Shown here: piece by piece, positions 40,657 through 48,801 of the stretch
Numbering within the stretch: position 1 is the stretch's first letter
How the letters are laid out: each line of letters begins with the position of its first letter
Assembly: GCA_963737575.1 (NCBI GenBank)
Contig: CAVTTJ010000009.1
Location: 310,001 to 374,000, forward strand
Direction of reading: 5' to 3'
Source: VRUE01 sp963737575
GTDB taxonomy: Bacteria > Actinomycetota > Thermoleophilia > Solirubrobacterales > 70-9
DNA: 64,000 nucleotides
The notes under the pieces: model-generated
What the model was told of the DNA's origin: nothing
Database searches by the model: none
What the model saw: only the letters and a program-made list of their open reading frames with translations
Translations under genes and position numbers: made by a program

Positions 40657-41892
40657 TCAGGAGCCGATCGAGGAAAGGTCGGTATCGGGGTCGGCGAGGG
40701 CATCAACCGAGCCCGATACATCGACCCCGTCGGCGAGCATCCGGCGCGCCTCGGCAAGGTCTTCGGGCCGCTCGACGCTGAGCGCGCCGGCGACCCGGCC
40801 GGCCTTCAGGTACCAGACCGAGAACTCGCCGGCGTCGCGGTCCCCGCGCCAGACCTCTCGGTCCCACTCGTAGGCCGGGCCGACGTACTCGAGGCTCGCC
40901 CAGTCAGCGAGATCGCTGAAGAAGTAGGGGACGACGTCGTACGCGCTGTCCTCGCCGAGCATGTTCTTGGCGGCGTGCATCCCCTGCTGCATCGCGACGT
41001 CCCAGTGCTCGACCCGGATCCGGCTGTCGTGGACGACACTCTCATAGGAGCAGCAGTCGCCGGCGGCGTAGACGCCCTCGAGCGAGGTTTGGAGCTTCGA
41101 GTCGCAGGTGATGCCGTTCTCGACGTCGAGCCCCGCCCGCTCGGCGAGCATCGCGTCGGCGCGGACCCCGGCACCGACGACCACCGCGTCGCACTCGATC
41201 GCCCGGCCGCTCTTGGTCACCACGGCCCGCACCCGGCCGTCGCCCTCGAAGGCATCGAGCTCCTCGCCGCCGTGGACGGTGACCCCGTGGCCTTCGATCG
41301 TCTCCTGAAACCAGCGTCCGGCCTCCTCGCCGAAGGTCCGCGAGAGCGCCACGTCCTCCATCATCACGATCGTGCATTTGACGCCCTTCGCGGTCAACGA
41401 GGCCGCGACCTCGGTGCCGATATAGCTGCCGCCGATCAGGACCACGTGCTCGGCGGCCTCGGCGTCGGCGCGGATCGCGTCGGAGTTGCCGAACGCCCGT
41501 AAGTAGTGGATCCCCTCGTTCTCGGCGCCCTCGACGCGGAGGATGTTGACCATCGCGCCCGTCCCCAGCAGCGCCTTCCCGAAGGCGATCTCCTCTCCCC
41601 CCTGCAGCTTCGCGGTTCGCGCGCCGGCGTCGATCGACATCACGTTGACGCCGCTCATCAGCTCGACCTCGTTCTCCTCATACCAGGAGGCCGGGTTGAC
41701 GTAGGCGTCCTCGCGCGAGGCCTCGCCGCGCAGGTACTCCTTCGAGAGGGGCGGCCTTTCGTACGGCGGCTCGGGCTCGCGGCCGGCGAGGAGGATCGAC
41801 CCGTCGGCTCCTCGCTTGCGCAGCTCAGACGCGCAGTTTCCCGACGCCAGGCCGCCCCCGACCAGGAGGAAGTCGACCGAGCGCGCCGTCAT
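40657..41892 (-). CDS. FAD-dependent pyridine nucleotide-disulfide-type oxidoreductase
   Basis: A 411-residue ferredoxin/rubredoxin reductase-like flavoprotein. It has the FAD-binding LLVGGGLASGNCASELRKRG, the NAD(P)-binding HVVLIGGSYIGTEVAASL, and the FAD-closing VYAAGDCCSY. YERPPLSKEYLRG after the first motif and a C-terminal domain with the WYLKAGRVAGAL motif are typical of electron-donating reductases for oxygenases (Pyr_redox_2 plus reductase C domain). The partner is not in the window. It overlaps the TrkA gene start by four bases and could be co-transcribed with it. Confidence 0.8.
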   Translation of the reverse strand: MTARSVDFLLVGGGLASGNCASELRKRGADGSILLAGREPEPPYERPPLSKEYLRGEASREDAYVNPASWYEENEVELMSGVNVMSIDAGARTAKLQGGEEIAFGKALLGTGAMVNILRVEGAENEGIHYLRAFGNSDAIRADAEAAEHVVLIGGSYIGTEVAASLTAKGVKCTIVMMEDVALSRTFGEEAGRWFQETIEGHGVTVHGGEELDAFEGDGRVRAVVTKSGRAIECDAVVVGAGVRADAMLAERAGLDVENGITCDSKLQTSLEGVYAAGDCCSYESVVHDSRIRVEHWDVAMQQGMHAAKNMLGEDSAYDVVPYFFSDLADWASLEYVGPAYEWDREVWRGDRDAGEFSVWYLKAGRVAGALSVERPEDLAEARRMLADGVDVSGSVDALADPDTDLSSIGS

Positions 41893-42563
41893 CGGGCCCC
41901 GTTCTCTCCCGGCCCGAAGAGGTCCTTGAGCTCATCCTCGCGCCCGGGATCGAGGACGGCGAGGACCTCGTCGCCGGCCTCGAGCACGGTGTCGGGCCCC
42001 GGCACGAACCCCTTGCCGTCGCGGAGGATCGAGATCAGCAGGCTGCCGTCTGGCATCGAGAGGTCGCCCACCCGGCGGCCGGTCACCCGCGAGTCCTTGC
42101 CGAGCAGCATCTCGATGATCTCGAGCTGCTCCTCCTGGAGGTCGAGCAGGTGGACGAGGCCGTACTCGGGCACCTCGTGCTCGAGCAGGCGCAGGATCAG
42201 GTCGGTCGCCGAGATCGAGGGCTTCACGCCGAGCAGGTCGAAGTGCGGGCGGTTGCGGGGGTTGTTGACGCGGGCGATGATCTGGCCCACCTCGTACTTC
42301 TCGCGCGCGACCTGGCAGATCAGGATGTTGTCCTCGTCATCACCGGTGACGGCGATCACCATGTCGGCACGCTGGACCCCCGCCCGCTCGAGGACCCAGA
42401 GCTCGGAGGCGTCGCCGTAGAGGACGTTGTGCTCGAGCTCCTGCTCGACCGTCAGGTAGCGGCGGCGGTTGCTCTCGATCACCGTCACCTCATGCTCCTT
42501 TTCGAGCAGCTCGCGGGCCAGGTTCCAACCGACCTTGCCGGCGCCGACGACGATGATGTACAT
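41889..42563 (-). CDS. TrkA-type potassium uptake regulatory protein (RCK_N plus RCK_C)
   Basis: A 224-residue protein starting MYIIVVGAGKVGWNLARELL, the NAD-binding TrkA_N Rossmann motif, with DEDNILICQVAREKYEV and IIARVNNPRN, then a TrkA_C domain (RRVGDLSMPDGSLLISILRDG, GPDTVLEAGDEVLAVLDPG). It binds NAD(H)/ATP and gates a potassium channel or transporter. It overlaps the second TrkA-like gene by stop/start (ATGA), so the two RCK proteins are made together. Confidence 0.9.
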   Translation of the reverse strand: MYIIVVGAGKVGWNLARELLEKEHEVTVIESNRRRYLTVEQELEHNVLYGDASELWVLERAGVQRADMVIAVTGDDEDNILICQVAREKYEVGQIIARVNNPRNRPHFDLLGVKPSISATDLILRLLEHEVPEYGLVHLLDLQEEQLEIIEMLLGKDSRVTGRRVGDLSMPDGSLLISILRDGKGFVPGPDTVLEAGDEVLAVLDPGREDELKDLFGPGENGAR

Positions 42564-43024
42564 CAGGCGGCTTCCTCGGAGCCGGCCGGGCCGCCGTCGC
42601 CATCCCCGCTGAGGACGGCGCTCTCGAGCATCTCGATCGCGACCCTGGTCGGGCAGATGGTGTGCAGCCCCTGCCGCTGGTACCACTCGGCCCGCAGCGG
42701 GTCGAGGATCCTGGCGATCACGGTCGGGACCTCGTAGCGGCGCTGGGCGATCTGAGCGATCACGATGTTGGTGTTGTCGCCGTCGGTCGAGGCGATGAAG
42801 GCGTCGGCGCGCTCGATCCCCGCCGCGACCAGGGCGTCGGTCTCGAGCCCCGCCCCCACGGTGAACATGCCGCCGAGGTCCTCCCAGCCCTTCTCCAGGC
42901 CGACCTCGAGCCGCGTGTGCGACTCCGGGTCCTCGTCGAGGCAGGAGACTTCGTGGCCTTCTCGCAACATTGTCCGGGCAACGGACGAGCCAACTCTCCC
43001 GCAGCCCACAATCAGGATGAACAC
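42563..43024 (-). CDS. TrkA N-terminal (RCK_N) domain protein
   Basis: From GTG 43024 there are 153 residues: FILIVGCGRVGSSVARTMLR, DEDPESHTRLEVGL, GDNTNIVIAQIAQRRYEVP and a short acidic tail (SGDGDGGPAGSEEAA). Only the NAD-binding RCK_N domain is present, with no TrkA_C. It probably pairs with the full-length TrkA protein encoded next to it. The permease gene at 43042 ends 17 bases upstream. Confidence 0.85.
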   Translation of the reverse strand: MFILIVGCGRVGSSVARTMLREGHEVSCLDEDPESHTRLEVGLEKGWEDLGGMFTVGAGLETDALVAAGIERADAFIASTDGDNTNIVIAQIAQRRYEVPTVIARILDPLRAEWYQRQGLHTICPTRVAIEMLESAVLSGDGDGGPAGSEEAA

Positions 43025-43041
43025 GGCCCTGATACTACGCG

Positions 43042-45039
43042 TCAGGCGACAGTTTCGGGCGGGGCGGTGAGCAGCACCCGGCAGGGCGCTTTCTTCAGCA
43101 CGTACTGCGTCGCCGAGCCGATCTCGGCCGGCCGCGCCGCCCCGATGCCGCCCAGCACAGCGCCCCCGCGGACCTTCGTCGGCGGCTCGCCGCCGACGAC
43201 GATCGCCTCGACGTGCCTGCGGAGCGCCTCTTCGACGATGCCCTTGCCGACGTCCCGTGCCCGCACCAGCTCGGCCGAGACCCTGACGTTCTCGTACTCC
43301 TCCCCCACGTCGCGCGCTCGCTCCAGCGCTCGCCTCGCCTCCACCTCGCGACCGTCGGGGAGATCGGCGTCCAGCGGCAGGGTGAGCGGGACCTCGACCA
43401 CGTAGACGAGCTCCAGCCGCGTCTCCTCGCCCTGCCGAGCGGACTCCTTGGCGGTGGCGGTGGCGAGGCGGCCGGCAGTCGAGACGATGTCGTCGTCGAG
43501 CTCGGTTCCGAAGACCGGGACGAGGATGTTTCGGTAGGAGATCTCGAGCGGCCGCTTGGTCAGCGCCCGCTCGGTGACCGAGACCCGCCTGGTCAGCGAG
43601 GTGCCCTCGACGACCTTTCGATAGACGACGTAGCAGAACAGCCCGAACGCCATCCAGCCGGCGCCGACCCAGCGGGCGGTGTCGTGGAAGGCGAGGACGC
43701 TGAGGAAGGCGAGGCCGGTGAGGATCGCGGCGATGACGACCGGGATCGGGATGCTCGCCCCCCGCCACTCGACGTTCCAGGGGACCCGGAACGGCCGCGG
43801 CCGCTCGGGTTCGGTAATCCGCAGCCGCAGGATCGAGAAATGGGCGATCGTGATCGCCAGCGTCGCCCCGAAGGCGTAGATGCTGGCAAGCAGCTTCACG
43901 TCGGTCGGCACCACGAGCCCGATCGCGATCAGGCCCGAGATCGCGATCGCGATGTGGGGCGTCGCGTGGCGGGCGTTGAGCTTGCCGAGCCAGCTCGGGA
44001 TCTGGCGATTGATCGCCAGCGTGTAGATGTGGCGGGAGACACCGAGCATCGCCGTCGTCGCCGCCCAGAACAGGACCGGCGTCGCGACGATCGCGACGAT
44101 CCAGCGCATCGTGTCGCCCACCCACGACGGTTCAAACGCCGAAACGACCCCGAGGATCGGCTCCTCGACGAACCGTTCCCCGAGCGCGGTGTGGGGGCCG
44201 TTCGGCCCGGCGACGACCGGCACCGCCATCAGCGCAATCGCCGCCATCCCGGCGTAGATCAGCGGCACCGCGACCGCCCCGACCGAGACGATCCGCTTCA
44301 GGTCCGCGGGCCGGACATCGATGTCGGGCGCCAGGTCGGAGGCGGCCTCGATGCCCGCGTAGGCGAGCATCGCGATGACCGTCGCGTAAATCGCATCCTT
44401 CAGGCTCGGGTTCGTGAACAGGTCGAGCTGGTCGGTGAGCCGGTCGGGGTGGAAGACGGCGAGCACGCCGACGACGATCACCGCCAGCTGCAGGGTGACG
44501 TCGGCCAGCGCCAGTCCGACGAGCCAGCGTTCGCGGATGCCGCGTCCGGTGACGTTGAAGACGTTCAGCAGGCAGGCGGCGATGATCACCCCGGACGCGA
44601 TCCCGATCTCCCAGCCCGACTCGCCGAAGCCCGACGAGACCGGCTCCAGGTAGTGCGGGACCGAGATCGCCGCCAGCGCGGCGACGATCAGGTAGTCGAT
44701 CAGGATCGCCCAGCCGGCGATGAACGCGATCAGCTCGTTGAAGCCATGACGAGCGAAGCTGGACGATCCCCCGCGTTCGCGGATCATCGCCCCGCCCTCG
44801 ACGTACGTGAGGGTCGCGAGGACGAACAGGAGGCCGGCGACCAGGAAGATCAGCGGGGTCAGGCCGAGCCCGCGGTCGGCGACGACGCCGAGCGCGAAAT
44901 AGATCGAGAACCCGATCGAGGAGTAGACGGCTACGAACAGCCCCGGAACGCCGAGGCCGCGCTGGAAGAGCGGCTCCAGACGCGAGCGCGGCGGCTCCTC
45001 GGCGCCGTTGCCCTCAGCTGGCTGTTCGGGCTCGCTCAC
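43042..45039 (-). CDS. APC-superfamily permease with C-terminal universal stress domain
   Basis: A 665-residue protein with about twelve membrane helices (residues 30-480; first GVPGLFVAVYSSIGFSIYFA) and a cytoplasmic Usp-like domain (about 510-660: ISYRNILVPVFGTELDDDI through VEAIVVGGEPP and APCRVLLTAPP). The GGSSSFARHGFNELIAFIAGW and AYAGIEAASDLAPDI segments match amino-acid/cation permeases. Fused Usp domains in such permeases may sense ATP or a cyclic nucleotide. The neighbouring TrkA pair favours a potassium or cation role, but amino-acid transport is equally possible. Confidence 0.8.
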   Translation of the reverse strand: MSEPEQPAEGNGAEEPPRSRLEPLFQRGLGVPGLFVAVYSSIGFSIYFALGVVADRGLGLTPLIFLVAGLLFVLATLTYVEGGAMIRERGGSSSFARHGFNELIAFIAGWAILIDYLIVAALAAISVPHYLEPVSSGFGESGWEIGIASGVIIAACLLNVFNVTGRGIRERWLVGLALADVTLQLAVIVVGVLAVFHPDRLTDQLDLFTNPSLKDAIYATVIAMLAYAGIEAASDLAPDIDVRPADLKRIVSVGAVAVPLIYAGMAAIALMAVPVVAGPNGPHTALGERFVEEPILGVVSAFEPSWVGDTMRWIVAIVATPVLFWAATTAMLGVSRHIYTLAINRQIPSWLGKLNARHATPHIAIAISGLIAIGLVVPTDVKLLASIYAFGATLAITIAHFSILRLRITEPERPRPFRVPWNVEWRGASIPIPVVIAAILTGLAFLSVLAFHDTARWVGAGWMAFGLFCYVVYRKVVEGTSLTRRVSVTERALTKRPLEISYRNILVPVFGTELDDDIVSTAGRLATATAKESARQGEETRLELVYVVEVPLTLPLDADLPDGREVEARRALERARDVGEEYENVRVSAELVRARDVGKGIVEEALRRHVEAIVVGGEPPTKVRGGAVLGGIGAARPAEIGSATQYVLKKAPCRVLLTAPPETVA

Positions 45040-45239
45040 CGGCTCTGGGAGCCCATCCGCATCGATACCCAGAGCCTGCCGGCGCCGACGCCGAGGAAGG
45101 CGATGCCGAGGAAGACCCCGACAGAGAGCGGCCCGGCGCCGTTCGCCAGGGCGCTGATCAGGATCGCCAGGCCGAGCGCGATCAGTACGAACGAGAAGGC
45201 GCGCACCGAGCCACGGTAGATCCGCTCAGGAGTGGACAT
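45036..45239 (-). CDS. small hypothetical membrane protein, 67 residues
   Basis: A two-helix peptide (AFSFVLIALGLAILISALA and LSVGVFLGIAFLGVGAGRL) starting at ATG 45239, with a TAGAAT hexamer eight bases upstream. It overlaps the start of the following permease by four bases, so it may be a partner subunit. The family is unknown. Confidence 0.65.
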   Translation of the reverse strand: MSTPERIYRGSVRAFSFVLIALGLAILISALANGAGPLSVGVFLGIAFLGVGAGRLWVSMRMGSQSR

Positions 45240-45250
45240 CGATCCCGATT

Positions 45251-47149
45251 CTAGGCGGGCACCGGCTGGGTTTCCCCGGCCTGCTGCGCGCCGCGGTCGG
45301 AGACCACGATCACCCGGCACGGGCGCTCGGCGAGCACCGTCTGCAGCGTCTTGTCGTAGATGGGGGCCCCGTTGCGGAAGCGGAGCGGGACGACGACGGC
45401 GGCGGCGTTGATCAGCTTCGCCTCGTCGGCGATCGAGTAGCCGGCCTGTCCGGGGCGCACCCGCTCGACATGACCCGTCACCCGCTGGCCGCCGATCAGC
45501 TTCGCCTGCTCGACCTTGCTCTGCGCCGCCGTTTCCTCCTTACGGAGCTCGGCGTCGAGCGGAAGGTTGGTGGGGACGGTGAGCATCGAGTGGACGTGAA
45601 TCCCCCGCAGCCGGTTGGAGGCGAGCTTGACCGCGGTCCCGACCGTCTCCTCCGAGAACGGGTCCTCGTCCTCGAACGCGACCAGCACGCTGCGGTACTC
45701 GATCTCCTCGACCCCGAGGGGCTCCGGCGTCACCACCTTGACCGTTTCGGTCAGCGGCAGCTTCTGATTGCGGCGATAGAGCATGTAGACGACGATCCCG
45801 AGCAGCATCCACCCCGTCCCGACGATCAGCGTCGTCGGGTTGAGCGCCATGACGACGACCCAGGCCGCGAACGTGCCGAGGCCGCCGAGGATCGCCGTCA
45901 GCGGCAGCTCCGCGCCGAAGGCTCGGAAGTTGAGCGGCGGCTTCCAGGGCCGCGCCTCGTGGGACTTTCGCCGCCGCAGCTGGATCACCGCCAGGTGGGC
46001 GATCGTGAACGAGAGCATCGCTCCGAACGAGTACATCGTCGCCAGGAAGTCGGTCTTGCCCGGCAGCAGGGTGAGGGTGGCGATCCCGGCGAAGATGATG
46101 ATCGCGATGTAGGGGGTGCGGTATCGCGGGTGGACCTGGCGCAGCTTCTCCGGCAGCTGGCGGTGCTGCCCCATCGAGTAGGTGAGGCGCGAGACGCCGA
46201 TCAGGCCGGCGTTCGTCGCGATCAGAAGGATCACAGCGGCGAGGACGCCGACGTAGAAGCGGAGGAGTTCGGCCAGCCCCGCGCTCAGGCCGAGGTTCTC
46301 GACGATGCCGAGGATCGGGTCGTTGGCGAACTCGCTGCCGAGGGTCGTCGAGTAGTGCCCGGCGGCGTCCTGGGTGACGGGCATCGCCGATAGAGCGACC
46401 ATCGGGATGAAGAGGTAGAGCCCGAGGACGGCGGCGACGGTGATGCCGACGCTGCGGGGGATCGATCTCGGCGCGTCGCGAGCCTCCTCGGCCATGTTCG
46501 AGATCGTCTCGATCCCGGTATAGGCGATCATCCCGACCGCGATTCCGAGCGCGAAGTCGCTCCAGGTGGGGGCGACGCCGAGGTGGACGTTGTCGACGAG
46601 GACGCTTGGGCTGAAGACGAGGAAGATTCCGATGCCGACCAGCACGACCTGGGTGGCGAGGTCGGCGATGGCGAGGATCAGGTTCAGTTTGGCCGACTCC
46701 TGCGAGCCGCGGATGTTGAGCACGGCCAGGCCGGCGATCAGGACGGCGCCGCCGATGATGTCGCCCGGCCCGTGGCCGAGGGGCTCCCAGAACACGGCCA
46801 GGTAGTGGGGCACGAAGTAGGCCGAGATCGCGACCGTGATCGTGTAGTTGAGCATCTGGCCCCAGGCGGCGATGAAGCTGACAAGCTCGTTGAACGCGTG
46901 GCGGGCGAAGCTCGAGGAGCCGCCCGCCTCCGGGTACATCACGGTCGCCTCGGCGTAGGTCGCCGCCGTCGCGGCGAAGATCAGCCCCGAGATGACGAAG
47001 GCGATCGGAGTCAGGCCAAGCGCGAACGAGGCGGTGACGCCGAGCGCGTAGTAGATCGACGAGCCGACGTTCCCGTAGGCGGCCGAGAAAAGGGCGCCGA
47101 CGCCGTGGACCCGGCTCAGCGATTCGTCTCTGGGGATGCGCCGGGCCAT
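45251..47149 (-). CDS. APC-superfamily permease with C-terminal universal stress domain, second copy
   Basis: A 632-residue permease related to the one at 43042: twelve or so helices (LFSAAYGNVGSSIYYALGV, GGSSSFARHAFNELVSFIAAW, YTGIETISNMAEEARDAPRS) and a C-terminal Usp-like domain (IEYRSVLVAFEDEDPFSEETV, PCRVIVVSDRG). The Usp domain lacks a clean nucleotide loop. The two permeases, the small membrane protein and the TrkA pair are all on one strand within 5.3 kb. The substrate is undetermined. Confidence 0.8.
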   Translation of the reverse strand: MARRIPRDESLSRVHGVGALFSAAYGNVGSSIYYALGVTASFALGLTPIAFVISGLIFAATAATYAEATVMYPEAGGSSSFARHAFNELVSFIAAWGQMLNYTITVAISAYFVPHYLAVFWEPLGHGPGDIIGGAVLIAGLAVLNIRGSQESAKLNLILAIADLATQVVLVGIGIFLVFSPSVLVDNVHLGVAPTWSDFALGIAVGMIAYTGIETISNMAEEARDAPRSIPRSVGITVAAVLGLYLFIPMVALSAMPVTQDAAGHYSTTLGSEFANDPILGIVENLGLSAGLAELLRFYVGVLAAVILLIATNAGLIGVSRLTYSMGQHRQLPEKLRQVHPRYRTPYIAIIIFAGIATLTLLPGKTDFLATMYSFGAMLSFTIAHLAVIQLRRRKSHEARPWKPPLNFRAFGAELPLTAILGGLGTFAAWVVVMALNPTTLIVGTGWMLLGIVVYMLYRRNQKLPLTETVKVVTPEPLGVEEIEYRSVLVAFEDEDPFSEETVGTAVKLASNRLRGIHVHSMLTVPTNLPLDAELRKEETAAQSKVEQAKLIGGQRVTGHVERVRPGQAGYSIADEAKLINAAAVVVPLRFRNGAPIYDKTLQTVLAERPCRVIVVSDRGAQQAGETQPVPA

Positions 47150-47174
47150 CTAGGGGGCTCGGGCGCCGATTCGT

Positions 47175-48275
47175 TCAGGCATTCAGACCGAATATACGTC
47201 TGCGGCCGGTGCCCGCCGCAGGTGGGACCCGCCGAGTGCGGCCGGCGTCCCGCAGCCGCAGAGCGCGAGCGCGAGCTGCGAGCTCCTCGCGCAGGAGCTC
47301 CAGCACCGCGAGCGCCCCCGCCTCGCCGCCGACGGCGAGGCCCCAGAGGGCCGCCCTCCCGATCAGGACCGCGTCGGCGCCGAGAGCCAGCGCGATCGCG
47401 ATGTCCACCCCGCGCCGGATGCCGCCGTCGACGAGCACCGGGACCCGTCCGCGGACGGCCTCCACGACCTCGGAGAGCGCCTCGGCGGTCGCCAGGCAGC
47501 GGTCAAGCTGGCGGCCGCCGTGATTGGAGACGACCACGCCGGCCGCGCCGTGCTCGACGGCGAGCGCCGCGTCCTCCGCGGTAAGGATCCCCTTGACGAG
47601 GACCGGGACCCCCGCCTCGGCGGCCAGCTCCTCGAGCTGGGACCAGTCCAGCGCCGGTTCCATCAGGTCGAAGGTCTCGGCGATCGTCAGCGCCCGGCTC
47701 GACCCGAGGGCCGCTTCGACGCTCGGGACGCCGAGCTCCTGCGGGACGGCGAACCCGGTCCGCCGGTCCCGCTCGCGATTGCCGGCGCGCGCCGCATCGA
47801 CCGTCAGGACGATCGCCTCAAAGCCCGTCGCGACGGCCTCGGCGACGAGCGCCCTGGTGACCCCGGCGTCCCGGAACCGGTAGAGCTGGAACCAGCGCCG
47901 TCCGCCGGGGGCCGCCTCCGCGACCTGGCGCGGGCCCATCGTCGCCAGGGTCGAGAGGCACATCACGGTCCCCCCCGACGCCGCGGCCCGCGCCATCGCT
48001 GCCTCTCCCTCGTGGTCGACAAGACCCTGGTAGGCGACCGGCGCGACGAGGATCGGGGCGGCCACGCGCCCACCGAGGACCTCGGCCGAGGTATCCCAGT
48101 CGCCGATCCCGGCCAGCATCCGTGGCCGCAGCCGCCATCCGCTCCAGGCGGCGACGTTCTCGCGCAGGGTCAGCTCATCGCCCGCCCCGCCCGCGAAGTA
48201 GCCGAGCACGCCGGGCTCGAGCCTCTCCGCCGCGGCTCGCTCGTAGTCGAAGACATTGATCAGCTCCTCCCCCAC
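47175..48275 (-). CDS. FMN-dependent alpha-hydroxy-acid oxidase/dehydrogenase
   Basis: A 366-residue TIM-barrel flavoprotein. It has NVFDYERAAAERLEPGVLGYFAGG at its start, shown by the core YFAGGAGDELTLREN, then PILVAPVAYQGLVD, WFQLYRFRD, VLVKGILTAEDA (FMN lysine), VVSNHGGRQLDRC (catalytic His and Arg) and VDGGIRRGVDIAIALALGADAV. This covers lactate or glycolate or other 2-hydroxyacid oxidation. The start is GTG 48275 with a TAGGGT nine bases upstream. The C-terminus is Arg-rich. Confidence 0.9.
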   Translation of the reverse strand: MGEELINVFDYERAAAERLEPGVLGYFAGGAGDELTLRENVAAWSGWRLRPRMLAGIGDWDTSAEVLGGRVAAPILVAPVAYQGLVDHEGEAAMARAAASGGTVMCLSTLATMGPRQVAEAAPGGRRWFQLYRFRDAGVTRALVAEAVATGFEAIVLTVDAARAGNRERDRRTGFAVPQELGVPSVEAALGSSRALTIAETFDLMEPALDWSQLEELAAEAGVPVLVKGILTAEDAALAVEHGAAGVVVSNHGGRQLDRCLATAEALSEVVEAVRGRVPVLVDGGIRRGVDIAIALALGADAVLIGRAALWGLAVGGEAGALAVLELLREELAARARALRLRDAGRTRRVPPAAGTGRRRIFGLNA

Positions 48276-48335
48276 GGTGGCGCGACCCTAGCCGACCGCA
48301 GCCGGCGACCGAGTGTGCGGCCCGGGGGATTCGGG

Positions 48336-48341
48336 TAGCTT
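48336..48341 (+). promoter_or_regulatory. -10 element for leaderless cupredoxin transcript
   Basis: TAGCTT lies six bases before ATG 48348, with no ribosome binding site in between. Confidence 0.4.
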
Positions 48342-48347
48342 CGGCGG

Positions 48348-48788
48348 ATGAAGACAATCGCCCGGACGGGCATGCTCACGGCCGTTCTTGCTGTTCTCGC
48401 GCTCGGGATCGCATCCTGCGGCGGCGGCGGCACCACCACGGTCACCGAAGAAAGCCCGGCCGGCGCCGAAGCCGAAGGGGAAATCGAATCGACGCCGCAG
48501 GAGAGCGCACCGTCCAGCGGGAACGCCCCGCGGGCGGAAAAAGTGGATATCGAAAACTTCGCCTACAACCCCGACCCGGTCACGATCCAGGAAGGCGGCA
48601 AGGTGATCTGGATCAACCGCGACTCGGCGCCGCACACTGCGACGGCCGATGACGGCAGCTTCGACACCGGCGAACTGCAGGAAGGCAAGCTCAAGTCGGA
48701 GACCTTCAAGGAAGCCGGGGAATTCACCTACTTCTGTCAGATTCACCCGAACATGCACGGCACGATCCGGGTGGTGCCCGCAGAATGA
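48348..48788 (+). CDS. cupredoxin-domain lipoprotein (plastocyanin/azurin-like)
   Basis: A 146-residue protein with a lipoprotein signal (LAVLALGIASCGGGG, lipobox IASC), an acidic Glu/Ser linker, and a type-1 copper domain: FAYNPDPVTIQEGGKVIWI, the first His in SAPHTATAD, and the Cys-His-Met cluster FCQIHPNMHG. It is likely an extracytoplasmic electron carrier or copper-binding protein. Glutamate is coded by GAA in 14 of 16 cases. It is convergent with the pyrophosphatase. Confidence 0.9.
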   Translation: MKTIARTGMLTAVLAVLALGIASCGGGGTTTVTEESPAGAEAEGEIESTPQESAPSSGNAPRAEKVDIENFAYNPDPVTIQEGGKVIWINRDSAPHTATADDGSFDTGELQEGKLKSETFKEAGEFTYFCQIHPNMHGTIRVVPAE

Positions 48789-48801
48789 GCCCGCCCGGCT
48801 C

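Noticed and set aside
43213..45219. Long plus-strand frame opposite the first Usp-fused permease
   Set aside because: Composed of Asp/Arg/Glu-rich shadow sequence; the minus strand encodes a complete permease.
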